Source: JALOLG01 sp963722415
Lineage (GTDB): Bacteria; Actinomycetota; Acidimicrobiia; Acidimicrobiales; Ilumatobacteraceae
DNA: 64,000 nt
Assembly (NCBI GenBank): GCA_963722415.1
Contig: CAVRNI010000039.1
Location: forward strand, 248,001 to 312,000
Direction of reading: 5' to 3'
Shown here: piece after piece, positions 17,853 through 27,346 of the stretch
Position numbering within the stretch: position 1 is the stretch's first letter
Layout: every line of letters starts with the position of its first letter
Notes under the pieces: generated by a model
Told to the model about the DNA's origin: nothing
Databases searched by the model: none
The model's input: only the letters and a program-made list of their open reading frames with translations
Program-made: the position numbers and the translations under genes

Positions 17853-18284
17853 ATGAGAATCCGACTCGCCCACGGGGCACTGGTTGCTGCGCTGTTCACG
17901 ATCGCGGCCTGTGACGACGACACCCAGGACTCGATCGAATCCGACGTCGAGAGTGCCATCACCGAGGTCGGCGAGGCGGTGGACGAAGCAGCCGAAGATG
18001 CCGGCGAAGCTGCCGCCCGCAATCTCGCCACGCAACAGGGTGAGGAGCAGTTCACGAATGCCGGGCACCCGCTCGACGGACCCCTCACGTGCGAGGCCAC
18101 CGTGGCGGACGGTGTCGACCAGATCGACATCAGCTGCACCGGCACGACCCAGGACGGCGGCGCCGCCGAGCTCACGGGAACGACGAGTGAGATCCCGGGG
18201 GCATCGGTCGTCACCCTCGACGGGGAGTTCACCGGCACCGTTGACGGCGAAGAGGTCTTCACCACCGAACGCCTCGGCGGCTGA
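17853..18284 (+). CDS. putative lipoprotein, Glu/Ala-rich
   Basis: A 143-aa exported protein. A lipoprotein signal peptide is clear: MRIR, a hydrophobic stretch, and the lipobox FTIAAC with Cys20. After an acidic Asp/Glu-rich segment and a predicted amphipathic helix (EVGEAVDEAAEDAGEAAARN) comes a small beta-rich part with two Cys, LTCEATVADGVDQ and IDISCTGTTQ, that resembles DUF4333-like actinobacterial lipoproteins in layout. No function can be named. An AAAGGG ribosome-binding site precedes the ATG. Confidence 0.72.
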   Translation: MRIRLAHGALVAALFTIAACDDDTQDSIESDVESAITEVGEAVDEAAEDAGEAAARNLATQQGEEQFTNAGHPLDGPLTCEATVADGVDQIDISCTGTTQDGGAAELTGTTSEIPGASVVTLDGEFTGTVDGEEVFTTERLGG

Positions 18285-18305
18285 TCGAGCCGTTACGTGG
18301 GCCTC

Positions 18306-18344
18306 GGTCACCGCCTTCCGCGTGGCACGCGGAGGACGGTGACC
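18306..18344. terminator. hairpin downstream of the lipoprotein gene
   Basis: Outer arms GGTCACCG/CGGTGACC and inner arms CCGCGT/ACGCGG form a nested hairpin 22 bp after the lipoprotein stop and 21 bp past the end of the convergent small ORF. No T-run is seen. Likely terminator for one or both genes. Confidence 0.55.
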
Positions 18345-18364
18345 AAGACGGGGGTGGTGACGAG

Positions 18365-18511
18365 TTAGCGGCGTTCCAGGAACGCCCGGGGGGACCGGCG
18401 GCGGAGCGCGCTCAGCCAGACGTCAGCGGGGCGGCCGAGGAAGTAGGCCGGCGATCCGGCGGCGCGTGATGTCATCGAGGCCGGAGTGGGGGAAGTGGAA
18501 CGGCGGTACAT
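18365..18511 (-). CDS. small conserved protein with SPAY-L-RPADVWL motif (paralogue 1)
   Basis: A 48-residue ORF with ATG 18511, an AAAGAGA stretch upstream and a TAA stop. Residues 20-40 read SPAYFLGRPADVWLSALRRRS. An almost identical block (SPAYYLQRPADVWLTALNRRS) is encoded at 20067-20210 on the opposite strand. In the 21 codons compared, seven differ only silently and four change the residue, mostly conservatively, which is the pattern of a real coding sequence. It is basic, contains one Trp and has no signal peptide. I do not recognise the family. It lies downstream of the SnoaL-like gene and may share its promoter. Confidence 0.65.
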   Translation of the reverse strand: MYRRSTSPTPASMTSRAAGSPAYFLGRPADVWLSALRRRSPRAFLERR

Positions 18512-18658
18512 GGGAGGTTCTCTTTCGTGTTGGCAACGTCGCCGGTGCGGCGTTGTGAGTACCTGGACCCGTACGCCGTGATCGAGATACCGGTTCTGCG
18601 GTGCGGCGTGACGTCTGTCATCGTCGCGACGCACGCCCATGTGCGCGGCTCCGGGTCG

Positions 18659-19216
18659 TCAGCTTCTGCGCTCGGCGCGCCGGGCCTGGCGACGCGCCTT
18701 GGCCATCCGGATGAGGTAGACGGGCGTCGGCGGCACCCAACCCAGCTGCTTGGCGGTACCGATGTCGTCTCGATTGGCCCAGTGCTCGATCACCTTGCCG
18801 TCGGCCAGACGGAACCAGTGCGTCTGCGTCGTCGCGAACGTCCGACCCGTCGGAGGGAAGACAACACCGACCTCGCCGTCGGGGCCGTACTCGACCATCG
18901 GGCCGTGGTGGCGACCGCTCATCGTGTTGTGGACGACGACGAGGTCGCCATCGGCCACCACCTCGTGGACCTCGAAATCGAGGTCGGCGAAGGCGGCGCG
19001 CAGCCACAGGGCGGTCGCGTAGAACCCGCGCGGACCCGGCTCCCGGGCCGCCGGCGGTTCGTCGACCGCCTCTCGGTTGACCGCGTCAGGGTGCACGACC
19101 CGCTCCAAGTCGGCCAGGTCGCCGGACGCCATGAGGAACATGCTGTCGACGCACACTTGCTTGGCTTCATCGAGGCTGAGCCCGGTTGCGGGGTGAGGGG
19201 TGGTGATCGTTTCCAT
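18659..19216 (-). CDS. SnoaL-like / ester cyclase family protein
   Basis: A 185-aa protein with the NTF2-like SnoaL fold: SLDEAKQVCVDSMFLMASGD, then FYATALWLRAAFADLDFEV, VVVHNTMSGRHHGPM and the C-terminal strand THWFRLADGKVIEHWANRDD. Such proteins bind or cyclise small hydrophobic molecules, but many have no known reaction. ATG 19216 has an AGGAAGG ribosome-binding site; the in-frame upstream extension runs into the divergent promoter region and is rejected. It is divergent from the TetR gene, so that regulator probably controls it. Confidence 0.82.
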   Translation of the reverse strand: METITTPHPATGLSLDEAKQVCVDSMFLMASGDLADLERVVHPDAVNREAVDEPPAAREPGPRGFYATALWLRAAFADLDFEVHEVVADGDLVVVHNTMSGRHHGPMVEYGPDGEVGVVFPPTGRTFATTQTHWFRLADGKVIEHWANRDDIGTAKQLGWVPPTPVYLIRMAKARRQARRAERRS

Positions 19217-19262
19217 CGGAGCCTTCCTGTGCTCGGGTCGGTGGAGTAGAGTCGAGGTTGAT

Positions 19263-19287
19263 CTACATCCAACAATATTGGAGATAG
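19263..19287. promoter_or_regulatory. candidate TetR operator between SnoaL and TetR genes
   Basis: An imperfect inverted repeat, CTACATCCAA-caata-TTGGAGATAG, 8 of 10 arm positions paired, sits in a locally AT-rich patch 15 bp before the tetR ATG and about 47 bp before the SnoaL ATG. The position fits an autorepressing TetR operator over both divergent promoters. Confidence 0.6.
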
Positions 19288-19301
19288 TTGAATATAAACG
19301 A

Positions 19302-19965
19302 ATGACTCCGACCTCGCAAGCCCCCAAGCGGCGCTACGACGCCTCCCGCCGTCAGGCCCACGCGCTCGAGAGCAGGCGGCGCGATCCTCGCGGCCGCCCA
19401 CGCGCTGTTCGTCGAGCGAGGGTTCGCCGCGACGACCATCGCCGCGATCGCCGAGGCGGCAGACGTCTCCGTACCCACCGTCTACGCCGGCTTCACCTCC
19501 AAGGCGGAGTTGCTCCGACGAGCGATCGAGGTCGCGTTCGCCGGTGACGACGAGCCGGTGGCGGTGGCCGATCGTCCGACCGCCACCTGGGTGTACGAGG
19601 CCGACACCGCCGAGGAGCTCGTCGGGCGGTACGCGGTGATGATGGGGGAACTCGCCTCCCGCGCCGGTCAGATCTACGGCGTGCTCGTGGCCGCGGCCGA
19701 TGCCGAGCCCGAGCTGGCCGACCTGCTGCGGACGTTCGAGGCGCAGCGGCTCCGCTCCGCCACGATGATGGCCGAAGCGGTTGACGCTCGGGGAGGCCTT
19801 CCGCCGGGGCGGACGGTGGCCGAAGCCCGCGACCTCATCTGGCTCTGCAACGCGCCCGAGGTCTACGTGATGCTGTGCGGCAAGCGGCGTTGGTCGACGC
19901 GCCGCTACGTGGCGTGGGCGCGCAACGCCTTGGTCAAGCTCGTGATCGCGCCGCCCGAGCCGTGA
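19302..19965 (+). CDS. TetR/AcrR family regulator, frameshifted
   Basis: A TetR-type DNA-binding protein of about 220 aa. The N-terminus (MTPTSQAPKRRYDASRRQ) is in one frame until about 19380. From there the HTH follows one frame later: AILAAAHALFVERGFAATTI, then IAEAADVSVPTVYAGFTSKA and a C-terminal ligand domain through LVKLVIAPPEP. An extra C in CGGCGCG at 19377-19382 explains the shift. No start codon lies upstream of the HTH in the second frame, so the shifted gene would be non-functional as written. Confidence 0.82.
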
Positions 19966-20014
19966 CGACCGGCCGTGACGACCGGCCGGGACGTGCGGGA
20001 TGGTCGATTCGGAT

Positions 20015-20031
20015 TGAGTAGTCACTACTCA
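20015..20031. promoter_or_regulatory. 17-bp perfect palindrome upstream of small ORF
   Basis: TGAGTAGT-C-ACTACTCA is a perfect palindrome 35 bp before the ATG of the 47-aa ORF and 50 bp after the tetR stop. Its symmetry and place suggest an operator overlapping the promoter of the small gene. It differs from the repeat at 19263-19287, so a different regulator may bind. Confidence 0.55.
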
Positions 20032-20066
20032 CGACGCCACGTGGTCCTGGCCTCACACTGACCTTC

Positions 20067-20210
20067 ATGTCAAAGCATCTGCACGATTCCGCCTCGTCAC
20101 CCGCCTACTACCTCCAGCGCCCCGCCGACGTGTGGCTGACCGCGCTCAACCGGCGCTCACGTGCACGTCGTCGGGGCAGCTCCGGCGCCGGCCGGTACCG
20201 AACGGGTTGA
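20067..20210 (+). CDS. small conserved protein with SPAY-L-RPADVWL motif (paralogue 2)
   Basis: A 47-residue ORF, ATG 20067 to TGA 20208-20210. Residues 11-31 read SPAYYLQRPADVWLTALNRRS, nearly the same as the ORF at 18365-18511; the two ends differ completely (here RARRRGSSGAGRYRTG). The pair flanks the SnoaL/TetR genes symmetrically in divergent orientation. A perfect palindromic operator-like site precedes it. It is basic, without signal peptide or transmembrane segment. I do not recognise the family and give no function. Confidence 0.65.
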   Translation: MSKHLHDSASSPAYYLQRPADVWLTALNRRSRARRRGSSGAGRYRTG

Positions 20211-20246
20211 CCGCGTCGTTCGAGGTCTGCCCGTACTGGGCGTCGT

Positions 20247-21269
20247 TCAGGACTCGGCCGCGTGTGACGGGTCCGTTGCCCACTTCGGCTGGTTGACGAG
20301 CCAGAACAGCCACAACAACGCTGGCACCGCCGTCACCGACGCCAGCCCGAACACGATGATCAGCCCGATCAACGTCGACCGGGCGCCGGCCGCTTCGGCA
20401 ATGGTCATCTCGTCGACGAGCAGATCCGGGTACTGACCGACGCCCCAGCCGATGACGATCGCGGCGACCGCGATCACCGCACCGACCCGTGCCCGGGCAT
20501 ACCGCCCGGCGTGCAGGCGCCACAGGCTGAACAGTCCGGCGACGGCCGAGACCACGACCAGCGGGGCACCGCGACCCTGCAGCCCGTCGGCCAGTGACTC
20601 GGCGTCGGCTTCGAGCACCAGGACCGCGCCGAGCGCGACGGCGCCCGTGATCGCTCCTGCGACGAGCGCCCGCCGGCCCATCGCCGCCGCCATGTCGTCG
20701 TGTCCGGCACGGGCGAAGTCGGCCGCCAGGAAGGTTCCCGCGAGGAACGAACAGGTGAGCACGGCCAGCGTGCCGCCCAGCCACGACGTCGGGCCGGTCC
20801 ACGACGTCCATCGGTCGCCGTACCCATCGGCGGGGACGCGTCCGCTGGCCACCGCGCCGGCGATCATCCCGAGGAAGAACGGGGTGATCAACGACGAACT
20901 GGCGAACACGACGCCGTACAGCCGCGCCTCGCCGAGCGTCGCCGAGAACTTGCGGAAGGCGAACGTGGCCCCGCGCAGCACGATGCCGAACCCGGCGAGC
21001 AGCCACGGCACGAACAGCGTCGTCATCAGCGCGCTGAAGGCGGTGGGGAAGGCCGTCCACATGAACACCAGGATGTAGATCAGCCACACGTGGTTGGCCT
21101 CCCACACCGGTCCGAGGCTGCGGTCGATCTGGGCGCGGAGCGCGCCGCCCGCCTCGTCGCCACCGGCGAGAAGGTCCCACAGCCCGCTGCCGAAGTCGGC
21201 ACCGCCGAAGAGCGCGTAGGCGACCACGCCGCCGAACATCAGCACCGCGACGACGTCGCTGAGACTCAC
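20247..21269 (-). CDS. cydB: cytochrome bd ubiquinol oxidase subunit II
   Basis: A 340-aa integral membrane protein with about eight hydrophobic helices. The start DVVAVLMFGGVVAYALFGGA followed by DFGSGLWDLL and PVWEANHVWLIYILVFMWTA are CydB hallmarks. It partners CydA in the high-affinity quinol oxidase used at low oxygen. GTG 21269 overlaps the cydA stop as GTGA. No cydDC transporter genes follow; the next gene downstream is the convergent small ORF. Confidence 0.94.
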   Translation of the reverse strand: MSLSDVVAVLMFGGVVAYALFGGADFGSGLWDLLAGGDEAGGALRAQIDRSLGPVWEANHVWLIYILVFMWTAFPTAFSALMTTLFVPWLLAGFGIVLRGATFAFRKFSATLGEARLYGVVFASSSLITPFFLGMIAGAVASGRVPADGYGDRWTSWTGPTSWLGGTLAVLTCSFLAGTFLAADFARAGHDDMAAAMGRRALVAGAITGAVALGAVLVLEADAESLADGLQGRGAPLVVVSAVAGLFSLWRLHAGRYARARVGAVIAVAAIVIGWGVGQYPDLLVDEMTIAEAAGARSTLIGLIIVFGLASVTAVPALLWLFWLVNQPKWATDPSHAAES

Positions 21270-22685
21270 GACGCCACCGGTGAGCTCGGATCGTGGGCCG
21301 CCGGGTCGGCAGCCGGCCGTGTGGGCGCCGGTGGACCGTAGGGGGTGGGAAGGTCGATCTCAGCGCTCTCGCGCCAGCGCCGAGCCATCGAGCGCAGGAC
21401 CGCCACGGCAGCCACACTCATGGCCGTATAGATCACCACGATCGCGGTGAGGCTGATCCAGATCCCCGAGTTCTCGGTGACGGCGTCTTCGACGCGCATG
21501 ACCCTGTAGACGATCCACGGCTGACGTCCGACCTCGGTGGTGACCCATCCGGCCTCGAGAGCGACAAGGCTCAACCCGCCCGCGACGACCGCCGCCCGCA
21601 TGAGCCACCGCGACTCGAACGGGTCGGACCACCGCCGCTTCCACCAGAACCACAGCGCGATCCCGATCATCGCGAAGCCGGAAGCGACCATCGTCTGGAA
21701 CGACAGGTGAACGACGTTCGCCGGTGGCCGATCCTCGACCGGGAACTCGTTCAGGCCGGGCACGGTGCGGTCGGCCGAGGCCCGGGCGAGCCAGCGAACC
21801 GACACTCGGGATCTCGATCCCACCGCGCACCTCGCCGTCGATCAGCACGCCGCCGATGATGAGCGGCGAGTTCGTCTCGGTCTCGACGGCGAGCTCCATC
21901 GCCGCCAGCTTCGACGGCTGGTCGGTGGCGAGGCGCATGCCGGCGACGTGCCCGATGACGGGCTGGACGAGCGCCGCCACCGTGGCGAACGCGAACGGGA
22001 CGATGAAGCCGAGCCGGTGAGCGTGGTCGCGGCGCCCGCGCAAGATCCCCACCGCGTACACGCTGGCGGCGAGGAACCCGGTGACGAGGTACGTGGCGAC
22101 GAACATGTGGACGAACTGCGGCCACAGGGCACGGTTGAAGATCGCCGCCAGCGGATCCACGTCGGTCGCCCGCAGCGTCCCCGATGCGTCGACGACGAGA
22201 TCGAAACCGCTCGGCGCGTTCATCCACGAATTGACGGCGAGGATGCAGAACGTGCCGAACAACCCTGACGCGATGATCGGGATCAGCGTGCGCAGGTGCA
22301 CCTTGGGTGGAAGGCGGTCCCAGCCGAACAGATAGATCCCGATGAACACCGCCTCGACGAAGAAGGCGATCCCTTCGAGGGCGAACGGCAGGCCGATCAC
22401 GTCTCCGAACGTCTCCATCATGCCGGGCCACAAGAGGCCCATCTCGAAGCTCAAGATCGTGCCCGACACGGCACCGACCGCGAACAGCACGGCGGCGACC
22501 TTCGACCACTTGCGGGCGAGCGTGAGCGCCACCTCGTCGCCGCGGTAGATCCCGCGGCGGTGCACGACGTAGATCATCGTCGGGAACGCCACGCCGAAGC
22601 ACGACAACACGATGTGGAATCCCAGCGACAACGCCATCTGATAGCGCGCCGCGACGAGCTCCTCGACTGCCAGCAGGCCGAACAT
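21266..22685 (-). CDS. cydA: cytochrome bd ubiquinol oxidase subunit I, frameshifted
   Basis: CydA of about 473 aa, the heme-bearing subunit. Seen in the first frame: RYQMALSLGFHIVLSCFGVA with a heme-ligand His, then GLPFALEGIAFFVEAVFIG and VIGHVAGMRLATDQPSK (Q-loop). Near 21796-21800 the frame changes; the next frame continues ARASADRTVPGLNEF and contains the diagnostic GWVTTEVGRQPWIVYRV. One extra G in CTGGCTC explains it. ATG 22685 gives the standard start. A long open frame through this gene into the next on the same strand is spurious upstream of this ATG. Confidence 0.9.
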
Positions 22686-22769
22686 GCTGTCCTTCCGTCG
22701 CTTGCCCATCGACCGTAGCTGCCGGCGCCGCGCGCTGAACTCGGACCGTGCCCCCGCGGCCGCGTGGCT

Positions 22770-23696
22770 ATGGTCCGCCGCGTGTCGGAGCCGAGTGCCG
22801 AATCGTTGGTGTGGGCGGCGCGAACGGTGGCGCCGGGGGCCGTCGTCACCGGTGCTCGCCCGATCGGCGGCGCAACAGGACCGTGGCTCCTCGACATCCG
22901 CGGCGCGCCGGTCGCCTCGGTCGTGCTGCGGGTCGGTGAACTCGGCGACGCGAACTCGCGCCGACGATTCGGTGTCGAGTCGGCCGCCCTTCGAGTCGCG
23001 GAACGCCACGGCATCGGTGCACCGACGGTGATCGGGGTCGACCTCGACGGCGAAGGCTCGTCGCAGATGAAGATCCTCAGCTCGTTCCTTCCGGGGACGA
23101 GCACCGTCCCCGTGGTCGCCACGCGGGATCGGCTGATGGGACTCGGCCGGGCGGTCGGAGTTCTGTCGCGAGTCAGCGCGATCGACGACGGCGAGCTTCC
23201 CGTTCGCGTCCGCCCGCTGTCGGACATCGACTTCGCCGCGACGCGAGATGCCGGCGACTCGACGCCGCTTCTCGAAGCGGGGCAGCGCTACGTGCGATCG
23301 GTCTCGATTCCCACAACTGGGTACGTCGTGGTTCACGGTGACTGCTGGCAGGGGAACATGCTGTGCCGCAACGACGAAGTCGTCGGGTTCGTCGACTGGG
23401 ATGCGGCGGGCGTGGGTCCGCCGGGGGTCGACCTCGGTTCGCTCAGGTGTGACGTCGCGATGTACTTCGGTCTGGCCGCGACGGAGCCCGTGTACGAGGG
23501 TTGGCAGGCCGTGACGGGGGAACCGTTCGAGCTCCTTGCGTACTGGGATGTGGTCGCGGCGCTGAGCACACCGACCGATCTCTCGGAATGGATGCCCGTG
23601 ATCGAAGGCCACGGCGGTCCCGCCGTGGCCGCCACGACCCTCACCGATCGACGCGACGAGTTCCTCGAAGCGGCACTGGATCGGACTGGCCGCTAG
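22770..23696 (+). CDS. aminoglycoside phosphotransferase (APH) family protein
   Basis: A 308-aa kinase-fold protein. Seen: the N-lobe with VVLRVGELG, the catalytic loop VVHGDCWQGNMLCRN (HxDxxxxN) and the metal-binding GFVDWDAAGVGPPGVDLGSL. Family members phosphorylate aminoglycosides, choline, homoserine or other small alcohols; substrate is not predictable here and a resistance role should not be assumed. ATG 22770 is chosen; GTG 22764 and GTG 22782 are alternatives. Divergent from cydA with 84 bp between. Confidence 0.85.
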   Translation: MVRRVSEPSAESLVWAARTVAPGAVVTGARPIGGATGPWLLDIRGAPVASVVLRVGELGDANSRRRFGVESAALRVAERHGIGAPTVIGVDLDGEGSSQMKILSSFLPGTSTVPVVATRDRLMGLGRAVGVLSRVSAIDDGELPVRVRPLSDIDFAATRDAGDSTPLLEAGQRYVRSVSIPTTGYVVVHGDCWQGNMLCRNDEVVGFVDWDAAGVGPPGVDLGSLRCDVAMYFGLAATEPVYEGWQAVTGEPFELLAYWDVVAALSTPTDLSEWMPVIEGHGGPAVAATTLTDRRDEFLEAALDRTGR

Positions 23697-23714
23697 ATAT
23701 CGCGTGTCTCACGA

Positions 23715-23736
23715 AACGCGGTTGCAGGACCGCGTT
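23715..23736 (+). terminator. hairpin after the phosphotransferase gene
   Basis: AACGCGGT and ACCGCGTT pair perfectly around a 6-nt loop, 19 bp after the stop. No T-run follows at once. The remaining 220 bp up to 23957 hold no gene; a CTTTTTC run occurs at 23815-23821 and the promoter of the exported-protein genes is presumably here. Confidence 0.5.
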
Positions 23737-23957
23737 GAGCAGTATTCGGAACTCCGCCCGTCCAGGCCCGCTACACGTTCTGTACAGGCTTTCGTCAACC
23801 CCCGCCGCCGGAGGTCTTTTTCGATCGTGCGCATTTCGTCTCGGGTTGTCTCAAGACTCTCGTCAACCTCTGTGCCTCCGCCCGGGGCTACCAGACATAT
23901 AACGACGTCTCGACGCACTGGGCGCCGCGACAGCCTCAAGGCGGGAAGTAGGCACAA

Positions 23958-24420
23958 GTGAATCGTCGATCGAAAGTCGCGGGTGCACTCGCCCTCGGCG
24001 TCATGTTGCTCGGTGGAGGGATCGCCGGTGCGCTGTGGGCGGCGAGCGGCAGTGGGTCGGGCGAGGCCAACGCCGTGACCGCTCAAGTCGTGACCGTGTC
24101 GGCCGCGACGGGGGCCGCAGACCTGTATCCGGGCTTCACCGGCGGCGACGTCTTCTTCACCGTCACCAACCCGAACCCGTATTCCGTGTTGTTCTCGTCG
24201 ATGGCGGTTGGCACCGTCACGTCGAGCGACCCGGTCGGCTGTCCGTCGTCGAGTGTGTCGGTGGCCAGCGCGACGGGCCTCAACGCTGGCCGTCGGGGCC
24301 AACGCCACGTCGGCCACGCAATCGATCGTCGATGTGGTCACGATGGTCGCCGGTGCGCCGGATGCGTGCCAGGGCGCGACCTTCACGATCGCGTTGACGC
24401 TCTCCGGTTCTCAGGGCTGA
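23958..24420 (+). CDS. small secreted TasA-like repeat-region partner, frameshifted
   Basis: An exported protein of about 154 aa. It has a signal peptide (MNRRSKV, then a hydrophobic stretch ending IAGALWAASGSGSG) of the kind seen on actinobacterial SipW-type/TasA-like surface proteins, then LYPGFTGGDVFFTVTNPNPY. At about 24286 an extra A (CTCAACG for CTCACG) shifts the frame. The proper end, LAVGANATSATQSIVDVVTM to TFTIALTLSGSQG, is in the next frame and stops at 24420. It lies 8 bp before the Ig-like repeat gene and is probably a co-expressed surface component. Function unproven. Confidence 0.68.
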
Positions 24421-24428
24421 CCGTCGCA

Positions 24429-26863
24429 ATGCTGGCTCGGGCGGTGGGGGTCGGGCTCTTGGCGTCCGCCGTCTTCGTCGCGTGTCCGCCCCGGCAGGCC
24501 GGGGCGGAGTTCCTTGCAACCGGAACGGGATCCGCGTTGGCAGCGGCGCAGTCGATCCCGGAATCCGTCCCACCGGTCGCGATCGTCAGCGGTCGCGAGG
24601 TGGCGCTGTCATGGTCGGCTACCACGCTGACCGGAGGCACGCCGGCCGAGTCGTACACCGTTCGCCGTTACGACACCTCGAACGTCGCCCAGGTGGTGCT
24701 GACCGGTTGCGACGTGGTGACGACGACGAGTTGCGTCGAGAACAACGTCCCGGTCGGCGCGTGGACGTACTCGGTGCAGGCCCGAATGGGGTCGTGGGTG
24801 GGTGCCGAAGGGCCGCCGAGCGCGACGATCACGGTGGCGACGTCGTCGCTCGTGCTCGATTCGACCGCACCGATCAGCCCGTTGCCGGCGACCGTGACGG
24901 GCGCGATCGCCAACTTCCTGGTGGCGGAAACCCTGACCTACCGGCTCGATTCGCCGGCCGGACCTGTTCTGGTCGGGACGCCGGCAGTCGTGACGAGCAG
25001 TGCATCGACTGCCGTCAGTGTGACGGTGCCGGCGGGCACCTCGAGCGCACCGCACAGCATCTTCGTCGTCGGTTCCGGCGGTTCGTTCGCCGCCGCGGCG
25101 ATCGACATCGCCGTCCCCCCGAGGCTGCAATCGATGCAGATGCGCGACGTCAACGGCAACGGCAAGGTCGATCAGGTGACGGTCGTGTTCGACGACACCC
25201 TCGCCGCCTACTCGGCGGGAATCGTCCCGTGGACATTGACCAACGTGCCCTCTGCCGGGTCGCTGTCGTCGGTCGTCGTCAACGGCACCACCGCCACGTT
25301 GACCATCACCGAGGGCGCCGGGGCGGCGAACACCGCCGTCGGGACGTTCAGAGTCGCACTCGCCGCGAACGCGGCCGGCATCCGTGACCTGAACGGACCT
25401 CAGTCGTCCTTCGCCGCCACCGCCCCGACGGACGTGGCAGCACCGGCCCGTGTGTCGTCGACGATGCAGGATGTCAGTCTCAACGGTCGGGTCGACCGGT
25501 TGACGGTGACGTTCAGTGAGCCGCTCGCCGCCTACACCGCGCCGACCACGATCTGGACCCTCGCCAACGTGCCCAGCGGTGGCGCGTTGGCATCGGTCAC
25601 GGTGGTCACGCCGACGGTGACGATCGCGATCACCGAAGGAGCCGGGCCGCTCGACACCTCGGTCGGTTCGTTCACCGTCGCCCTCGCCGCCGATCCGGCC
25701 GGCATCCGCGACGCCACAGGAAACCTGGCGTCGCTGGCGACCACCACCCCGACCGATGGCGCCAGGCCGATCCGACAGTCGGCCGAGATGTTCGACGACA
25801 ACGCCGACGGCAAGATCGACCGCGTCGTCACCACGTTCAGCGAATCGCTCGCCCCGTTCACCGCACCGGCCAGCGTGTTCGTATTGTCGGCCGCACCGTC
25901 GGGTGCCACCCTCAACACCGTCAACGTGTCCGCCAACCAGGCCACGCTCGCACTCAACCAAGGCGCCGCAGCGGCCAACACCGCGGTCGGGTCGTTCCGG
26001 ATCTCGCTCGCCAGCAACATCGCCGGCATCCGCGACGCCACAGGCAACCTCTCCAGCCACGCCCCACCGCACCCACCGACCGCGCCGCACCCGTCCTCGT
26101 CACGCTCGCCCTGCTCGACAACAACGGCAACGGCAAGGTCGATCGCGTCACAGCGCTGTTCAGCGAGACGCTGCAGGCCTACTCGGCGGGCACGGCGCCG
26201 TGGACGCTCACCAACGTGCCCTCGGGCGGGACGCTGACCAGCGTCAGCCTCGCCACGGCCACGCTCACGCTCACGCTCACCGAAGGCGCCGGTGCTGCCG
26301 ACACGCTCGTCGGGACGATGACCGTTGCCATGGCCGCGAACAGCCTCGGGGCTCGCGACGCGGCCGGGTCCCTGGGCACGTTCGCAGGCGCGACACCGCT
26401 CGACCAGGCCAGGCCGGCCGCGATCACGATCGCCGACACCAACGGCACCCTCGACGGCCGGGCCGAGCCTGGCGACACGATCGCGATCACGTTCAGCGAG
26501 CCGCTCGCACCGGCATCCGTGCCGTCCTCGACCACGGTCACGCTCACCGACCCCGCCGGCACGGGCAACGACACCTTGACGATGGTCGGGGTGAGCAACG
26601 GTGCCCGCGCCATGGGGTCGAACAACTACGTCACGGCCGACACGACGGCGGCGTCGTTCGCGGGCTCCGCCGTCGCCCTTGGCAACGCCAACCGCACGAT
26701 CACCGTGACCATTGCCGCACCTTGTACCGGCACCGCGTGCGCGGGACTCGGGCAACAGGCCACGAATGTGACCTATTCATTCCTCGCCGCGACCACGCTC
26801 ACCGACGTGGCCGGCAACCTCGCCTCGACCGTGGCCAAGACCCAGAGCATCCGCCTCTTCTGA
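24429..26863 (+). CDS. secreted multi-repeat Ig-like protein, frameshifted
   Basis: A secreted protein of about 810 aa. Signal peptide MLARAVGVGLLASAVFVAC..., then a fibronectin-like region (SYTVRRYDTSNVAQVVL), then four consecutive repeats of about 108 residues and a diverged fifth. Each repeat has a DxNxNGKVD start, VTFSEPLA, WTLxNVPSGG, ITEGAGA and GIRDATGN, resembling bacterial Ig-like (Big_5/SbsA-type) domains; the DxNxNGKVD loop could bind calcium. Between repeats 3 and 4, near 26063, one base is missing and the frame moves; repeats 4 and 5 then run to 26863. No cell-wall anchor is visible, so it is likely free or held by its partner. Confidence 0.75.
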
Positions 26864-26923
26864 CGAGTCGACGCCGCGGCAACAAGCCAGCGGTCGACGT
26901 CAGACCGGGCTGGCCGCGACCGG

Positions 26924-27310
26924 TCAGATGCCGGACGGCGTGATCTTGATGACGTCGTTCGCCGAGCCACGGAGGACGCGGACGGCGAGCTGACCGTTGG
27001 TGAGCGTCGCCTCGACGCCGCCGCCGAAACCATCCGGCAGATCGACCTCCCGCTCGTAGCCGCCGTACTCCCACTCGTGGACGAGGTAGTCCTTGGGCGG
27101 CGCACTGCGAAGTCGGGCGAAGAAGCGCAACGTGCCGGGTCCGAGCTCGATCGTCACGTCGTCGGCCTTCACGGCCGGCATCGGGCACACGACGACGAGT
27201 GCACCCGTGGCCTCGTACACGTTGACGGGGACACGCTGGGGCGCCATCGTCCGCTCGGTGTCGGCCGTGGCCTCGACCACCGCGTCATGGCTGGACTCCT
27301 GGGATGCCAC
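26924..27310 (-). CDS. Hsp20/alpha-crystallin family small heat shock protein
   Basis: A 128-aa protein whose residues 30-125 form an alpha-crystallin domain: VNVYEATGALVVVCPMPAVK, DVTIELGPGTLRFFARL, YEREVDLPDGFGGGVEATL and NGQLAVRVLR. Such proteins hold unfolding proteins in oligomers. The C-terminal IxI-like tail is short (IKITPSGI). Start is GTG 27310; ATG 27247 would shorten the flexible N-terminus only. A possible stress-sigma promoter lies directly upstream at 27321-27346. Confidence 0.85.
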   Translation of the reverse strand: MASQESSHDAVVEATADTERTMAPQRVPVNVYEATGALVVVCPMPAVKADDVTIELGPGTLRFFARLRSAPPKDYLVHEWEYGGYEREVDLPDGFGGGVEATLTNGQLAVRVLRGSANDVIKITPSGI

Positions 27311-27320
27311 GGGCCCACGC

Positions 27321-27346
27321 TACCCCAGCGCCACCGATCCGGAAAT
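27321..27346 (-). promoter_or_regulatory. possible SigF-type promoter of hsp20
   Basis: On the minus strand ATTT-N17-GGGTA, one mismatch and one extra spacer base from the GTTT-N16-GGGTA pattern found elsewhere in this window. If used, the transcript would be nearly leaderless for GTG 27310. Confidence 0.4.

Noticed and set aside
21360..23612. A 750-codon minus-strand open frame through the phosphotransferase gene and cydA
   Set aside because: Only the part after the cydA ATG at 22685 has homology; the upstream 300 codons are antisense to the phosphotransferase gene and result from GC-rich third positions.
22770..23696. Aminoglycoside resistance gene
   Set aside because: Only the general APH kinase fold is seen; such proteins act on many small molecules and nothing here points to antibiotics.
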